Assembly (NCBI GenBank): GCA_963762605.1
Contig: CAVXLJ010000019.1
Location: 248,001-312,000 of the forward strand
Direction: 5' to 3'
Source of the DNA: CAVSRC01 sp963762605
GTDB taxonomy: Bacteria; Pseudomonadota; Alphaproteobacteria; Rhizobiales; Kaistiaceae
Length of the DNA stretch: 64,000 bases
Shown: piece after piece, positions 28,434-38,705 of the stretch
Layout of the letters: the number at the start of each line of letters is the position of its first letter
How positions within the stretch are numbered: position 1 is the first letter of the stretch
Position numbers and translations under genes: made by a program
Notes under the pieces: generated by a model
The model's input: only the letters and a program-made list of their open reading frames with translations
What the model was told of the DNA's origin: nothing
Databases searched by the model: none

Positions 28434-28883
28434 ATGACGCAAGCGGCGGTGAGCACGAGCGAGCCGGTGGGAATCGGCGGATGGCTGATCCTGCCTGCCA
28501 TCGGCATTGTCGTGGCGCCGGTGCAATTCGTCATGAATGTTTTTGACGACTTTCCGCGATTCGAATTGCTCGAGCCGGGCACGCTGCTCCACACCATGAC
28601 GATGGTCAAAATCCTCGCGTGGATCGCCTTTGCATTCCTGGCGACGACGACGGCCGTTCAGTTCTTCACCCATAGAAAGAACGCGCCGAGGCTTTACAGG
28701 GCACTTCTCGTCGGCCAGTTGCTCTTCTTTTTGGCGGCGTATTGGGCGATGGCGATCTTCTTTGACGCGCCAATGATCGACGTCGACAGCGCCATTACTG
28801 TTGGCATGCTGCTCGCTGCCTGCGCGATCTGGATTCCGTATTTCCTGTATTCGACACGCGTGCGCAACACCTTCGTGCGCTAG
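28434..28883 (+). CDS. DUF2569 membrane protein
   Basis: A 149-residue integral membrane protein of the DUF2569 family, recognised by GIGGWLILPAIGIVVAPVQF near the N-terminus and four hydrophobic segments (the others near LAWIAFAFLATTTAVQFF, ALLVGQLLFFLAAYWAMAIF and VGMLLAACAIWIPYFLY). The family has no established biochemical role. The ATG at 28434 gives the family N-terminus; the longer open frame is rejected. It is divergent from the PleC-type kinase and convergent with pepN, so it is probably a single-gene unit. Confidence 0.75.
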   Translation: MTQAAVSTSEPVGIGGWLILPAIGIVVAPVQFVMNVFDDFPRFELLEPGTLLHTMTMVKILAWIAFAFLATTTAVQFFTHRKNAPRLYRALLVGQLLFFLAAYWAMAIFFDAPMIDVDSAITVGMLLAACAIWIPYFLYSTRVRNTFVR

Positions 28884-28932
28884 CGCTGACCGCATTCCGC
28901 GGACGCGATACACCGCGCCCGGGACACGAACC

Positions 28933-31566
28933 TCACGCCAATGTCCGCGTGACGATGTCGCGCACGTCGGAGGAGAGGGCCTGCTCGGCCGCAACACGGG
29001 TGAGCGCCTTCTCTGCGAGCGCCCGGCGATGCGGCTCCAGCGCCCGCCATGAGCGGAAGCTGACCAGGAGGCGCGCTGCGGTCTGTGGGTTGCGCCGGTC
29101 GAGATCGACGACGAAATCGGCAAGGAAATCGTAGCCGGCGCCGTCGGCGCGGTTGAACTGGGTCTGGTTGCCGCCGGCGAAGGCGCCGACCAGCGCGCGG
29201 ATGCGATTGGGGTTGGCGATCGAGAAGGACGGGTGGGAAAGCAGCGCCCGGACGCGATCCAGCGTTTCTGGCGCCGGCACGATCGCCTCGAACATCAGCC
29301 ACTTGTCGAGCACCAGCGGATCGTTGCGGTAGCGGTCGTGGAAAGCGTCCAGCGCATCGAAGCGCTCGGGCAGCGCCGATGCGGCGAGGATACCGAGCGC
29401 CGCAGAACGGTCGGTCATGTTGTCGGCTTGTGCGAAGCGTTGCGTCACCCGCGCCACCGCCTGGCTGTCGCCATTGGCGACCATGAGATCGAGGGCGGCA
29501 TTGGCCAGTGACCGGCGGCCGGCCGATGCGGCATCCGGCGAAAACGGCGCCGCGACGCGGAGCCGGTCGACCAGCTCGGCAAGGCGGCCGCCGACCCGGT
29601 CGGCGATGCGCGCCCGCACCTGATTGCGCGCCGATGCGATGGCATCGGGATCGACATCGCGGCCGATCTCGCGGGCGATATCGGCCTCGGCGGGAAGCTG
29701 GAGCACTTGGGCGCGGAACGCGGCTTCCAGCGCCTCATTTTCGGCGGCATCGGCCAGAGCATCGATCAACTGAACGTCGAAATCGACGATCTCGCCACGC
29801 GCCGCCTCCGTCGCGCCCAGCACCAGGGAACGCATCGCCAGCGTCTGCGACGCCTGCCAGCGGTTGAACGGGTCGGCGTCGGTCCGCAGCAGGAACAGCA
29901 GGTCGGCTTCCGAGAGGTCGATGTTGAGCCTGACCGGCGCCGAGAAGCCGCGCAGCAGCGAGGGTACCGGCCGGGTCGCGACGCCGTGGAAAACGATCGT
30001 CTGGCGCGCCTCGGTGAGCTGGATCACGTCGCCGTCAACCCGCCCGCCGGTCACGCGCTCGAAGGTGAGGTCATCGCCGTTGTCGCCGACCAGACCGAAG
30101 CGCACCGGAATGTGCTGCGGCTGCTTGTTGGGCTGGCCGGGGGTCGGCGGGCAGGACTGTTCGAGCGCCAGCGCATAGGTCTTCTGGCGCGGGTCGTAGC
30201 TGCCCTTGGCGATGACTTCCGGCGTGCCGGCCTGCGAATACCACAGCTTGAACCGGGTGAGGTCGCTGCCGGTGGCATCGGCGAAGGCGGCGAGGAAGTC
30301 CTCGATGGTCACTGCCTGGCCGTCATGGCGCTGGAAATAGAGGTCCATGCCGGCGCGGAAGCCCTGGTCTCCGAGCACCGTCTTCAGCATGCGCACCACC
30401 TCGGCGCCCTTCTCGTAGACGGTCGGCGTGTAGAAGTTGTTGATCTCGTGATAGGTCTCCGGCCTGACCGGATGGGCAAGCGGGCCGGCGTCTTCGGGGA
30501 ACTGGCGCGCCAGCAGGGTGCGCACGTCGGCGATGCGCTTGACCGGGCGCGAGCGCATGTCGGAGGAGAACTCCTGATCGCGGAAAACCGTCAGCCCCTC
30601 CTTCAGGCAGAGCTGGAACCAGTCGCGGCAAGTGATTCTGTCGCCTGTCCAATTGTGGAAATACTCGTGGGCGATGACGCCCTCGATATAGCCGTAGTCG
30701 GAATCGGTGGCGGTGTCCGGGTCGGCCAGCACGTATTTGTCGTTGAAGACGTTGAGGCCCTTGTTCTCCATCGCCCCCATGTTGAAGTCGGACACGGCGA
30801 CGATGTTGAACACGTCGAGATCGTATTCGCGGCCGAACGCCGTCTCGTCCCAGCGCATGGAGCGCTTGAGCGCATCCATCGCCCAGGCCGAGCGCGCCTC
30901 CTTGCCGTGCTCGCAATAGATGGCCAGCGCCACCTTGCGTCCCGACATGGTGGTGAACGAGTTCGACAGCTTGCCGAGATCGCCGGCGACCAGCGCAAAC
31001 AGATAGGACGGCTTGGGGAAGGGGTCGTGCCAGACGGCGAAGTGCCGGTCGCTGCCGGCAATGTCGCCGGTCTCGACGAGATTGCCGTTGGACAGCAGCA
31101 CCGGGGCGGCGTCCTTGGGCGCCTCGATGCGCGTCGTATAGACGGCGAGCACGTCCGGCCGGTCGAGGAAATAGGTGATGCGGCGGAAGCCTTCCGCCTC
31201 GCACTGGGTGCACCAGGTGCCCGAGGACCGGTAGAGCCCCATCAGCTTGGTATTGGCGGTGGGATCGATCTCGGTGACGATCTTGAGGGTGAACGGTTTG
31301 TCCGGCACGCCCGCGATCGTCAGCCGGTCCGGGGTCGCCGTGTAGCGGTCGGTGCCCAGCTCCGCGCCGTCGATCGCCACCGACACCAGCTTCACTTCAT
31401 CGCCGTCGAGCACGAGCGGCAGGCCGGCTCCGGTCGGGCGCATGGCAAGCCGCGCCGTGACCACAGTGGCGTGCGGGTCGAGGCGGAAATCGAGGTCGAC
31501 CGTCTCAATCGCAAAATCGGGGGCGCGATAGTCGGCGAGGCGAACGGGGGCCGTCTCAGTCTTCAT
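28933..31566 (-). CDS. pepN: aminopeptidase N (M1 family)
   Basis: An 877-residue zinc aminopeptidase of the bacterial alanyl-aminopeptidase type, which trims N-terminal residues from peptides in the cytoplasm. The substrate-binding motif GAMEN is at 264-268. The zinc site is H300-E301-x-x-H304 (HEYFHNW) with E323 exactly 18 residues on (LKEGLTVF). The start MKTETAPVRLADY follows a GGAG about 5 bases upstream; the longer frame from 31725 lacks support. Length is normal for the PepN subfamily. No signal peptide. Confidence 0.95.
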   Translation of the reverse strand: MKTETAPVRLADYRAPDFAIETVDLDFRLDPHATVVTARLAMRPTGAGLPLVLDGDEVKLVSVAIDGAELGTDRYTATPDRLTIAGVPDKPFTLKIVTEIDPTANTKLMGLYRSSGTWCTQCEAEGFRRITYFLDRPDVLAVYTTRIEAPKDAAPVLLSNGNLVETGDIAGSDRHFAVWHDPFPKPSYLFALVAGDLGKLSNSFTTMSGRKVALAIYCEHGKEARSAWAMDALKRSMRWDETAFGREYDLDVFNIVAVSDFNMGAMENKGLNVFNDKYVLADPDTATDSDYGYIEGVIAHEYFHNWTGDRITCRDWFQLCLKEGLTVFRDQEFSSDMRSRPVKRIADVRTLLARQFPEDAGPLAHPVRPETYHEINNFYTPTVYEKGAEVVRMLKTVLGDQGFRAGMDLYFQRHDGQAVTIEDFLAAFADATGSDLTRFKLWYSQAGTPEVIAKGSYDPRQKTYALALEQSCPPTPGQPNKQPQHIPVRFGLVGDNGDDLTFERVTGGRVDGDVIQLTEARQTIVFHGVATRPVPSLLRGFSAPVRLNIDLSEADLLFLLRTDADPFNRWQASQTLAMRSLVLGATEAARGEIVDFDVQLIDALADAAENEALEAAFRAQVLQLPAEADIAREIGRDVDPDAIASARNQVRARIADRVGGRLAELVDRLRVAAPFSPDAASAGRRSLANAALDLMVANGDSQAVARVTQRFAQADNMTDRSAALGILAASALPERFDALDAFHDRYRNDPLVLDKWLMFEAIVPAPETLDRVRALLSHPSFSIANPNRIRALVGAFAGGNQTQFNRADGAGYDFLADFVVDLDRRNPQTAARLLVSFRSWRALEPHRRALAEKALTRVAAEQALSSDVRDIVTRTLA

Positions 31567-31761
31567 GGGGCTCCGGCTTTCATGGGGCGCTGGCTTGTCG
31601 GGGCGGATAGATAGCACGCGCGCCCCGAAAAGCGATTCTGCAGGGTCAATAATCCGGATTCCGCAGAAAATTGCCGATGGCGACACGACGCCGAATTGCA
31701 ATCGCCGAATAGTCAGGTTAATCAACGGAAAAGATAAAAAGCAGCGGGCGTATCCGGGGGG

Positions 31762-31790
31762 GCGCGCCTCGCGCTGCGCGAGGAGGGCGC
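31762..31790 (+). promoter_or_regulatory. RNA hairpin overlapping the xylB ribosome-binding site
   Basis: CCTCGCG (31767-31773) pairs with CGCGAGG (31777-31783) over a CTG loop, and GCGC at 31762-31765 can extend the stem with GCGC at 31787-31790. The AGGAGGG Shine-Dalgarno sequence (31781-31787) sits partly in the 3' arm and partly in the internal loop. The folded form would limit ribosome access to xylB. The remaining roughly 190 bases of the pepN-xylB gap show no other clear signal. Confidence 0.45.
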
Positions 31791-31796
31791 CTTTCC

Positions 31797-33250
31797 ATGT
31801 ATCTCGGCCTCGACATCGGCACCTCGTCGGTGAAGGCGGTGCTCATCGACGACAATCAGCGCGTCGTCGCGAGCGAAACCGCCGATCTTGAAGTCTCCCG
31901 ACCGCATTCGGGATGGTCGGAGCAGGACCCGGAAAGCTGGTGGGCGGCCTGCCAGGCCGTGCTCGACAAGCTCGCGGTCACGCACAAGGCGGCACTTTCC
32001 GGCGTGCGCGGCATCGGCCTTTCCGGCCATATGCACGGCGCCACGCTGATCGACGCGGCCGACAAGCCGCTCAGACCCTGCATCCTGTGGAACGACGTTC
32101 GCTCCGCCAAGGAGGCGGCGGAGCTTGACGCCGATCCGCGCTTCCGCGCCATCACCGGCAACATCGTCTTTCCCGGCTTCACCGCACCGAAGCTGGTCTG
32201 GGTCGCGCGTCACGAACCGGAAACGTTTTCCAAGGTCGCCAAGGTGCTGCTGCCCAAGGACTACGTGCGGCTGAAGCTGACCGGCGACTACGCCTCCGAC
32301 ATGTCGGATTCGGCCGGCACCTCCTGGCTCGACGTCGCCAAGCGCGACTGGAGCGACGAGCTGCTCTCGGCGACCAAGCTCACCCGCGCCCAGATGCCGG
32401 CGCTCTACGAGGGCTCGGCGGCGACCGGGCAGCTCCGCGCCGAACTGGCGAGCCGCTGGGGCATGGGCGCCAAGGTGGTGGTCGCCGGCGGTGGCGGCGA
32501 CAACGCGGCCTCGGCCTGCGGCGTCGGCGTGGTCAGGCCGGGGACGGCCTTCGTCTCGCTCGGCACGTCCGGCGTGCTGTTCGTTTCCAATGCCCGTTTC
32601 TCGCCCGACCCGGCGACCGCGGTGCATGCCTTCTGCCATGCCGTTCCCGACACCTGGCACCAGATGGGGGTGATTCTCTCGGCGGCCGGCGCACTCGAAT
32701 GGCTGGCCGAGGTGTTTTCGACCAGCGCCGCCGCGCTGACCAAGCCGCTGGAAGACGACAGAAGCGGCCCCGGCGATGTGCAGTTCCTGCCCTATCTCGG
32801 CGGCGAGCGCACGCCCCACAACGATGCCACCATCGGCGGCAGCTTCGTCAATCTCGGCTACGCCACCGACAAGACGGCGCTCACCCGCGCCGTTCTGGAA
32901 GGCGTCGCCTTCGCCTTCGCCGACTGCCTGGGCGCGCTGACCCAGGCCGGTGCCAGCGTCGAGCGGGCGCTCGCTGTCGGCGGCGGTTCGCGCTCGAAGA
33001 AATGGCTGCGCACCATCGCCAATACGCTCGACATCATTATCGACGTGCCGGAGGAAGGCGATTTCGGCGCCGGCCTCGGCGCCGCTCGCCTCGGCCTGAT
33101 CGCGGCCGAGAACGCCGATCCTTTCGCCGTCTGCGCCCAGCCGGCCATTCGCGAGACGATCGAACCAGACCCTGAACTCGTTCCGGCCTATGCCGCAGCC
33201 TATGCGACTTACCGGAAGCTCTATCCAGCCATTAAGGAGGCCACGTCCCG

Positions 33251-33254
<4 letters not shown>
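31797..33254 (+). CDS. xylB: xylulokinase
   Basis: A 485-residue FGGY-family kinase converting D-xylulose to xylulose 5-phosphate. The N-terminal ATPase fold starts LGLDIGTSSVKAVLID; xylulokinase marks are GLSGHMHGATLID, WNDVRSAKEA and GGGGDNAASACG; the C-terminal domain has the ATP-binding AVGGGSRSKKWL. It is first in an operon, and its TGA overlaps the xylA start, so the kinase and isomerase are coupled. Confidence 0.95.
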
Positions 33255-34567
<1,313 letters not shown>

Positions 34568-34610
34568 CGGCGCCGCGCGCGCGGAGCGCCCGGACGAGAG
34601 GAGACGAAAA

Positions 34611-35663
34611 ATGAAAACAATGAAGGGGCCGGCAATTTTCCTGGCACAGTTCGCCGGGGATAACGCACCGTTCAACACGCTGGCGGGCATGGCCAAGTGG
34701 GCCGCCGGCCTTGGTTACAAGGGCATCCAGATCCCGACCTGGGACGGCCGCCTGATCGACGTGAAGAAGGCCGCCTCGAGCAAGACCTATTGCGACGAGA
34801 TCAAGGGCATCTGCGCCGACGCCGGCGTCGAGATCACCGAGCTGTCCTCGCATCTGCAGGGCCAGCTGGTGGCGGTGAACCCGGTCTACGACTCGGCCTT
34901 CGACGGCTTCGCGGCACCGGAGGTGCGCGGCGACCCCAAGAAGCGGCAGAAATGGGCGGTCGATCAGGTCAAGGCGACGATCAAGGCCTGCGCCAATCTC
35001 GGCCTGCCGTCGATGCCGACCTTCTCCGGCGCCTTCGTCTGGCCGTTCATGTATCCGTGGCCGCAGCGCCCGGCGGGCCTGGTGGAGACCGCCTTCGACG
35101 AACTCGCCAAGCGCTGGCGGCCGATCTTCGACTATGCCGACAGCCTCGGCGTCGACGTCGCCTTCGAGCTGCACCCCGGCGAGGACCTGCACGACGGCGT
35201 CAGCTTCGAGATGCTGCTCGACCGGGTCGACGGCCATCCCCGCTGCGGCATCAACTACGATCCCTCGCACTTCGTGCTGCAGCAGCTCGACTACATCGAG
35301 TTCATCGATTTCTACCACGAGCGCATCTACGCCTATCACGTCAAGGACGCGGAATTTAATCCGACCGGCAAGCAGGGCGCCTATGGCGGCTTCCAGCCCT
35401 GGGTGAAGCGCGCCGGCCGCTTCCGCTCGCTCGGCGACGGCCAGGTCGATTTCAGCGGCATCTTCTCCAAGCTCGCCGAATACGACTACGACCGCTGGGC
35501 GGTGCTCGAATGGGAGTGCTGCCTGAAGCATCCGGAGCAGGGGGCCGCCGAGGGCGCGCCCTTCATTGCGGCGCACATCATCCGCGTGACCGAGAAGGCT
35601 TTCGACGACTTCGCCGCCAGCGGCGTCGACCAGAAGGCCAATCGCAAGATGCTCGGCATCTAG
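34611..35663 (+). CDS. sugar phosphate isomerase/epimerase-like TIM-barrel protein
   Basis: A 350-residue xylose-isomerase-like TIM barrel (AP endonuclease 2 family). The metal-site segments are visible: ELSSHLQGQ, FELHPGED, NYDPSHFVLQ, AYHVKDAEF and LEWECC, giving the usual Glu/Asp/His/Glu set. The start follows AGAGGAGA about 7 bases upstream; M4 is an alternative. Proteins of this type paired with a Gfo/Idh dehydrogenase act on keto-sugars (inositol, levoglucosan and 3-keto-glycoside routes). The substrate here cannot be told. It follows xylA by 43 bases. Confidence 0.82.
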   Translation: MKTMKGPAIFLAQFAGDNAPFNTLAGMAKWAAGLGYKGIQIPTWDGRLIDVKKAASSKTYCDEIKGICADAGVEITELSSHLQGQLVAVNPVYDSAFDGFAAPEVRGDPKKRQKWAVDQVKATIKACANLGLPSMPTFSGAFVWPFMYPWPQRPAGLVETAFDELAKRWRPIFDYADSLGVDVAFELHPGEDLHDGVSFEMLLDRVDGHPRCGINYDPSHFVLQQLDYIEFIDFYHERIYAYHVKDAEFNPTGKQGAYGGFQPWVKRAGRFRSLGDGQVDFSGIFSKLAEYDYDRWAVLEWECCLKHPEQGAAEGAPFIAAHIIRVTEKAFDDFAASGVDQKANRKMLGI

Positions 35664-35684
35664 GAACCAGAAGGAAGCACTCAC

Positions 35685-36851
35685 ATGGTCGAAGGACGCA
35701 GCGACTCCAAGAGCGGCGGCCGCATTCGGCTGGGCATGGTCGGCGGCGGCCACGGCGCCTTCATCGGCGCCGTCCACCGCATCGCGGCGCGCATCGACGA
35801 CAACTACGAACTGGTCGCCGGTGCGCTGTCCTCGCAACGCCAGCGCGCGCTCGACTCGGCACTTGAGATCGGCATCGCCCGCGATCGCGCCTATGGCGAT
35901 TTCGAGGAGATGGCCAAGGCTGAAGCCAAGCGCAAGGACGGCATCGAGGCGGTGTCGATCGTCACCCCCAACTACATGCATGCGGCGCCGATCAAGGCCT
36001 TCCTCAGGGCCGGCATCCACGTCATCTGCGACAAGCCGCTGTGCATGTCGGTCACCGAGGCGAAGGACATCCAGCGGGCGGTGAAGCGCAGCGGCAAGAT
36101 CTTCGCGCTCACCCACAACTACACCGGCTATCCGATGATCCGGCAGGCACGCGCCATCGTCGCCGCCGGCGAACTCGGCGAGATTCGCCAGGTCCAGGCC
36201 GAATATGTGCAGGACTGGCTGACCGAGCGGCTGGAGGCCACCGGCCAGAAGCAGGCCGACTGGCGCACCGACCCCAAGCGGGCCGGTGCCGGGGCGCTCG
36301 GCGATATCGCCACCCACGCCTACAATCTCGCCTGCTTCGTCACCGGCCTGTCGCTGGATTCGCTCGCAGCCGACCTCACCACCTTCGTCAAGGGCCGCAA
36401 GCTCGACGACAACGACAACATCCTGTTGCGCTGGAAGGGTGGCGCCAAGGGCATGTTGTGGGCAACCCAGGTGGCGCCCGGCAACGAGAACAATCTCTCG
36501 CTGCGCGTCTATGGTTCCAAGGGCGGACTGGAGTGGAAGCAGGAGGAGCCGAACACTCTGTGGTTCACCCCCTTCGGCCAGCCGACCCGCAAGATCACCC
36601 GGGCCGGCGCCGGCGCCAATGCCGATGCGGCGCGCGTCACGCGCACCCCGTCGGGCCATCCGGAAGGCTATCTGGAAGGCTTCGCCAACATCTACAGCGA
36701 AGTCGCCCGCGCCATCCGCGCCGCCCGTGTCGACGAGGACCCGCCGCCGGAGGTGCTCTTCCCGACGGTCGAGGACGGCCTCGCCGGCATGCAGTTCATC
36801 GAGGCGGCGGTGAAATCGAACGCCAAGGGCAGCGGCTGGGTGAAGGTCTAG
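35685..36851 (+). CDS. Gfo/Idh/MocA-family oxidoreductase
   Basis: A 388-residue NAD(P)-dependent sugar dehydrogenase: Rossmann loop RLGMVGGGHGAFIG near the N-terminus, ICDKPLCMSV containing the conserved lysine of the Lys-Pro motif, and GALGDIATHAYNLACF carrying the catalytic Asp/His pair, as in inositol- and levoglucosan-type dehydrogenases. It follows the isomerase by 21 bases and is the last gene before a strong terminator. Together the two genes probably oxidise a cyclic sugar and process the keto product, which would feed xylulose or hexose metabolism. The substrate is inferred only as a sugar. Confidence 0.85.
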   Translation: MVEGRSDSKSGGRIRLGMVGGGHGAFIGAVHRIAARIDDNYELVAGALSSQRQRALDSALEIGIARDRAYGDFEEMAKAEAKRKDGIEAVSIVTPNYMHAAPIKAFLRAGIHVICDKPLCMSVTEAKDIQRAVKRSGKIFALTHNYTGYPMIRQARAIVAAGELGEIRQVQAEYVQDWLTERLEATGQKQADWRTDPKRAGAGALGDIATHAYNLACFVTGLSLDSLAADLTTFVKGRKLDDNDNILLRWKGGAKGMLWATQVAPGNENNLSLRVYGSKGGLEWKQEEPNTLWFTPFGQPTRKITRAGAGANADAARVTRTPSGHPEGYLEGFANIYSEVARAIRAARVDEDPPPEVLFPTVEDGLAGMQFIEAAVKSNAKGSGWVKV

Positions 36852-36875
36852 CCGTTTCACCAATCAAATCATGGG

Positions 36876-36905
36876 CGCGCCGCCTTCGGGCGGCGCGTTT
36901 TTTTT
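36876..36905 (+). terminator. intrinsic terminator of the xyl operon
   Basis: CGCGCCGCC (36876-36884) pairs perfectly with GGCGGCGCG (36889-36897) over a TTCG tetraloop and is followed at once by eight T residues (36898-36905). This is a textbook Rho-independent terminator, 24 bases past the dehydrogenase stop and just before the 3' end of the opposing reductase gene. Confidence 0.95.
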
Positions 36906-36910
36906 GGCGC

Positions 36911-37471
36911 TCAGCCCGGAGCGTAGGAGAGCACCACGTTGCCATTCCGGAAGGCGCGCACGTCCGTCCGCTTCAGTCGCATGGCGACGGGCACGCCATC
37001 GAACATCGTGCGTCCGCTGCCGAGGATGAGCGGGTTCAGCACCAACTGGTAGGTATCGATGAGGCCGGCCGGGGCCAGCTGCGCGACGATGGTGCCGCTG
37101 CCGAACATCGCCATGTCGTCGCCGTCCTCCTGCTTCAGCCGGCGCATGACGGTGACCGGGTCCTCGGAGAACAGCCGCGTGTTGGTCCACGTTGCTTGCT
37201 TGAGCGTCCGCGAGAAGACGATCTTCGACATGGCGTTCATGCGCTCGGCGACGACCGGATCGTTCTGCCTGGCCATCTCGCTCGGCCAGTAGCGCACCAT
37301 CAGGTCGTAGGTGATGCGCCCGAAGACGAGGGTGCCGCCGCCCTTGGCGTTGTCCTCGACAAAGGCGTTCCATTCGGGGTCGGCGCCCGCGTGGGCCCAG
37401 CTCATGTCGCCGTTGGCATCCTGGAAGTAGCCGTCGAGCGAGACGTGGTTGAAGACGGTGAGCTTGCGCAT
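36911..37471 (-). CDS. dihydrofolate-reductase-family protein (RibD C-terminal type)
   Basis: A 186-residue DHFR-like/RibD C-terminal domain protein. Signatures are KLTVFNHVSLDGYFQDANGD at the N-terminus, GTLVFGRITYDLM, KIVFSRTL, and GSGTIVAQLAPAGLIDTYQL with NPLILGSG near the end. Such YyaP/YwjB-like proteins bind NADPH but their substrates are generally unknown. A GGGAGG Shine-Dalgarno sequence precedes the start. It is probably a single-gene unit. Confidence 0.85.
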   Translation of the reverse strand: MRKLTVFNHVSLDGYFQDANGDMSWAHAGADPEWNAFVEDNAKGGGTLVFGRITYDLMVRYWPSEMARQNDPVVAERMNAMSKIVFSRTLKQATWTNTRLFSEDPVTVMRRLKQEDGDDMAMFGSGTIVAQLAPAGLIDTYQLVLNPLILGSGRTMFDGVPVAMRLKRTDVRAFRNGNVVLSYAPG

Positions 37472-37565
37472 CGATACCTCCCATTGGAACGGCGGATGCC
37501 CCGACTGGCCCGCTGTCTCCGACGACGAGCGGCCGGCGGCGGTTTCGACCGGGGCTGAGGAAATT

Positions 37566-38045
37566 TCAACTGCGTGCCGCCGCCGATGCCGTGCGCCGCC
37601 GTTCCTGCGCGTCCGCCGGCCACAGGGTCTTCATGTCGTAGAACTCCGCGAAGGCCGGAACATCGGCGGGCAGGCAAACCCAGGGCAGTTTCGAGCGCGT
37701 GTAGATGTGGACGTCGGGCGTCAGTGCCGTCGGGTCGTCGAGCGTGCTGACACGCACGAAACGGAGATAGGGCCGGCGGCCGTAGTCGCTCCACACCGCG
37801 ACCTGGCACTTGGGGCAGCGATAGATGTCGTGCGGCCGGCCGCTGTCTGTCGGCATCGACACCGGCTGCGGGGAGCCCGACAAGATCTCGATGCGGTCGG
37901 TCTCGATGAGGGCGTTAATGGCGAAGGCGCCGCCGGTCTGCCGCTGGCAATCGCGGCAGTGGCAGCAATGGACGAACATCGGCGGCGACGTCAGCCGGAA
38001 GCGCACCGCGCCGCATGAGCATCCGCCTTCAAGTGATTCAGCCAT
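37566..38045 (-). CDS. GFA-family (CENP-V/Gfa) zinc protein
   Basis: A 159-residue protein of the GFA family (glutathione-dependent formaldehyde-activating fold). The zinc-binding cysteines are GCSCGAVRF near the N-terminus, CCHCRDCQRQTGGAF near residue 30, and YRCPKCQVAVWSDYG in the middle. In most family members the in vivo substrate is unknown, and a glutathione adduct is only a guess here. It lies 94 bases upstream of the reductase gene on the same strand; co-transcription is possible but not shown. Confidence 0.88.
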   Translation of the reverse strand: MAESLEGGCSCGAVRFRLTSPPMFVHCCHCRDCQRQTGGAFAINALIETDRIEILSGSPQPVSMPTDSGRPHDIYRCPKCQVAVWSDYGRRPYLRFVRVSTLDDPTALTPDVHIYTRSKLPWVCLPADVPAFAEFYDMKTLWPADAQERRRTASAAARS

Positions 38046-38085
38046 CGGGTCCTTCCTCTCCTCGGTTGCAGCTCCGCGGCAGCAC

Positions 38086-38553
38086 TCATTGGCCGGAGGG
38101 GGCGAGGTCCGGGTTGGGTGTGTAGCCGGGGCCGACGGTCAGCGGCTTGTCGCCCAACACCGACTGGTCGAGATCGGAATGGAGCTTCTTGTCGATGGTC
38201 TCGATCACCTTGCCGTCGGCGCCGATCAGCCGGACGGTGACGTCGTAGTCGATGTTGGCCTTGATGCCCTTCAGCGCATCGGTGGTGAAGGAATATTCCC
38301 GGCGGTTCGGCGTGACGTCCTTCGAGAGCACGATCGGCGGCCCGCCGGAGGGGTTCTCGAAGGTCGCCTCGATGCGCGCATGCTCGGGCAGGGTGCGCAG
38401 GGGCGCCGCGATGAAGCCGGCATAGGCCTCCGCCAGGCGGTAGTTGAAGATGAAGCCGCCGCCCGAGATGTCGAGATAGGGGCCCTTCTGCGAGCAGGCG
38501 GCGAGCGCGACGATCGCCGCCAACGCGAGACCTTTCACACCTCTGCCGAGCAT
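38086..38553 (-). CDS. small lipoprotein of unknown function
   Basis: A 155-residue lipoprotein: signal LALAAIVALAAC with lipobox LAAC (lipidated C20), then a beta-rich domain (GGGFIFNYRLAEAYAGF, ARIEATFENPSGGPPIVL, YDVTVRLIGADGKVIETI) that reads like an Ig-like or C2-like fold. I do not recognise a family. The start at 38553 is chosen because the lipobox then falls at the right distance and AAGGAG lies upstream; the longer frame to 38703 is a shadow of the putA leader. It is divergent from putA. Confidence 0.7.
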   Translation of the reverse strand: MLGRGVKGLALAAIVALAACSQKGPYLDISGGGFIFNYRLAEAYAGFIAAPLRTLPEHARIEATFENPSGGPPIVLSKDVTPNRREYSFTTDALKGIKANIDYDVTVRLIGADGKVIETIDKKLHSDLDQSVLGDKPLTVGPGYTPNPDLAPSGQ

Positions 38554-38658
38554 GGTTGCGGCGCTCCTTGTGCCTTGCCCTGAAAGCACCCCCGAATCCG
38601 AATAGGCGATCCGGCGATTTTCGGCAATCGCGGCCGCGGAGAGGCGAGGCTTGTCGCG

Positions 38659-38675
38659 CTGGCACAAAGCCTGCA
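38659..38675 (+). promoter_or_regulatory. putative sigma-54 promoter of putA
   Basis: CTGGCACAAAGCCTGCA matches the -24/-12 consensus: TGGCAC with the invariant GG at 38661-38662, and GC at 38673-38674, exactly 10 bases between. Only one base of the TTGCA half is off (CTGCA). Transcription would start near 38686, giving a leader of about 20 bases to the putA ATG. No enhancer-binding-protein gene is adjacent. Confidence 0.5.
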
Positions 38676-38705
38676 ATCCTCTGCCGGGGCAGGAAGGAGC
38701 CACCG

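Noticed and set aside
26371..28437. 688-codon open frame on the plus strand
   Set aside because: Antisense shadow of the PleC-type kinase; no domain and no initiation signal.
29707..31614. 635-codon open frame on the plus strand
   Set aside because: Antisense shadow of pepN; no ribosome site and a Gly/Arg/Val/Asp-rich translation typical of shadows.
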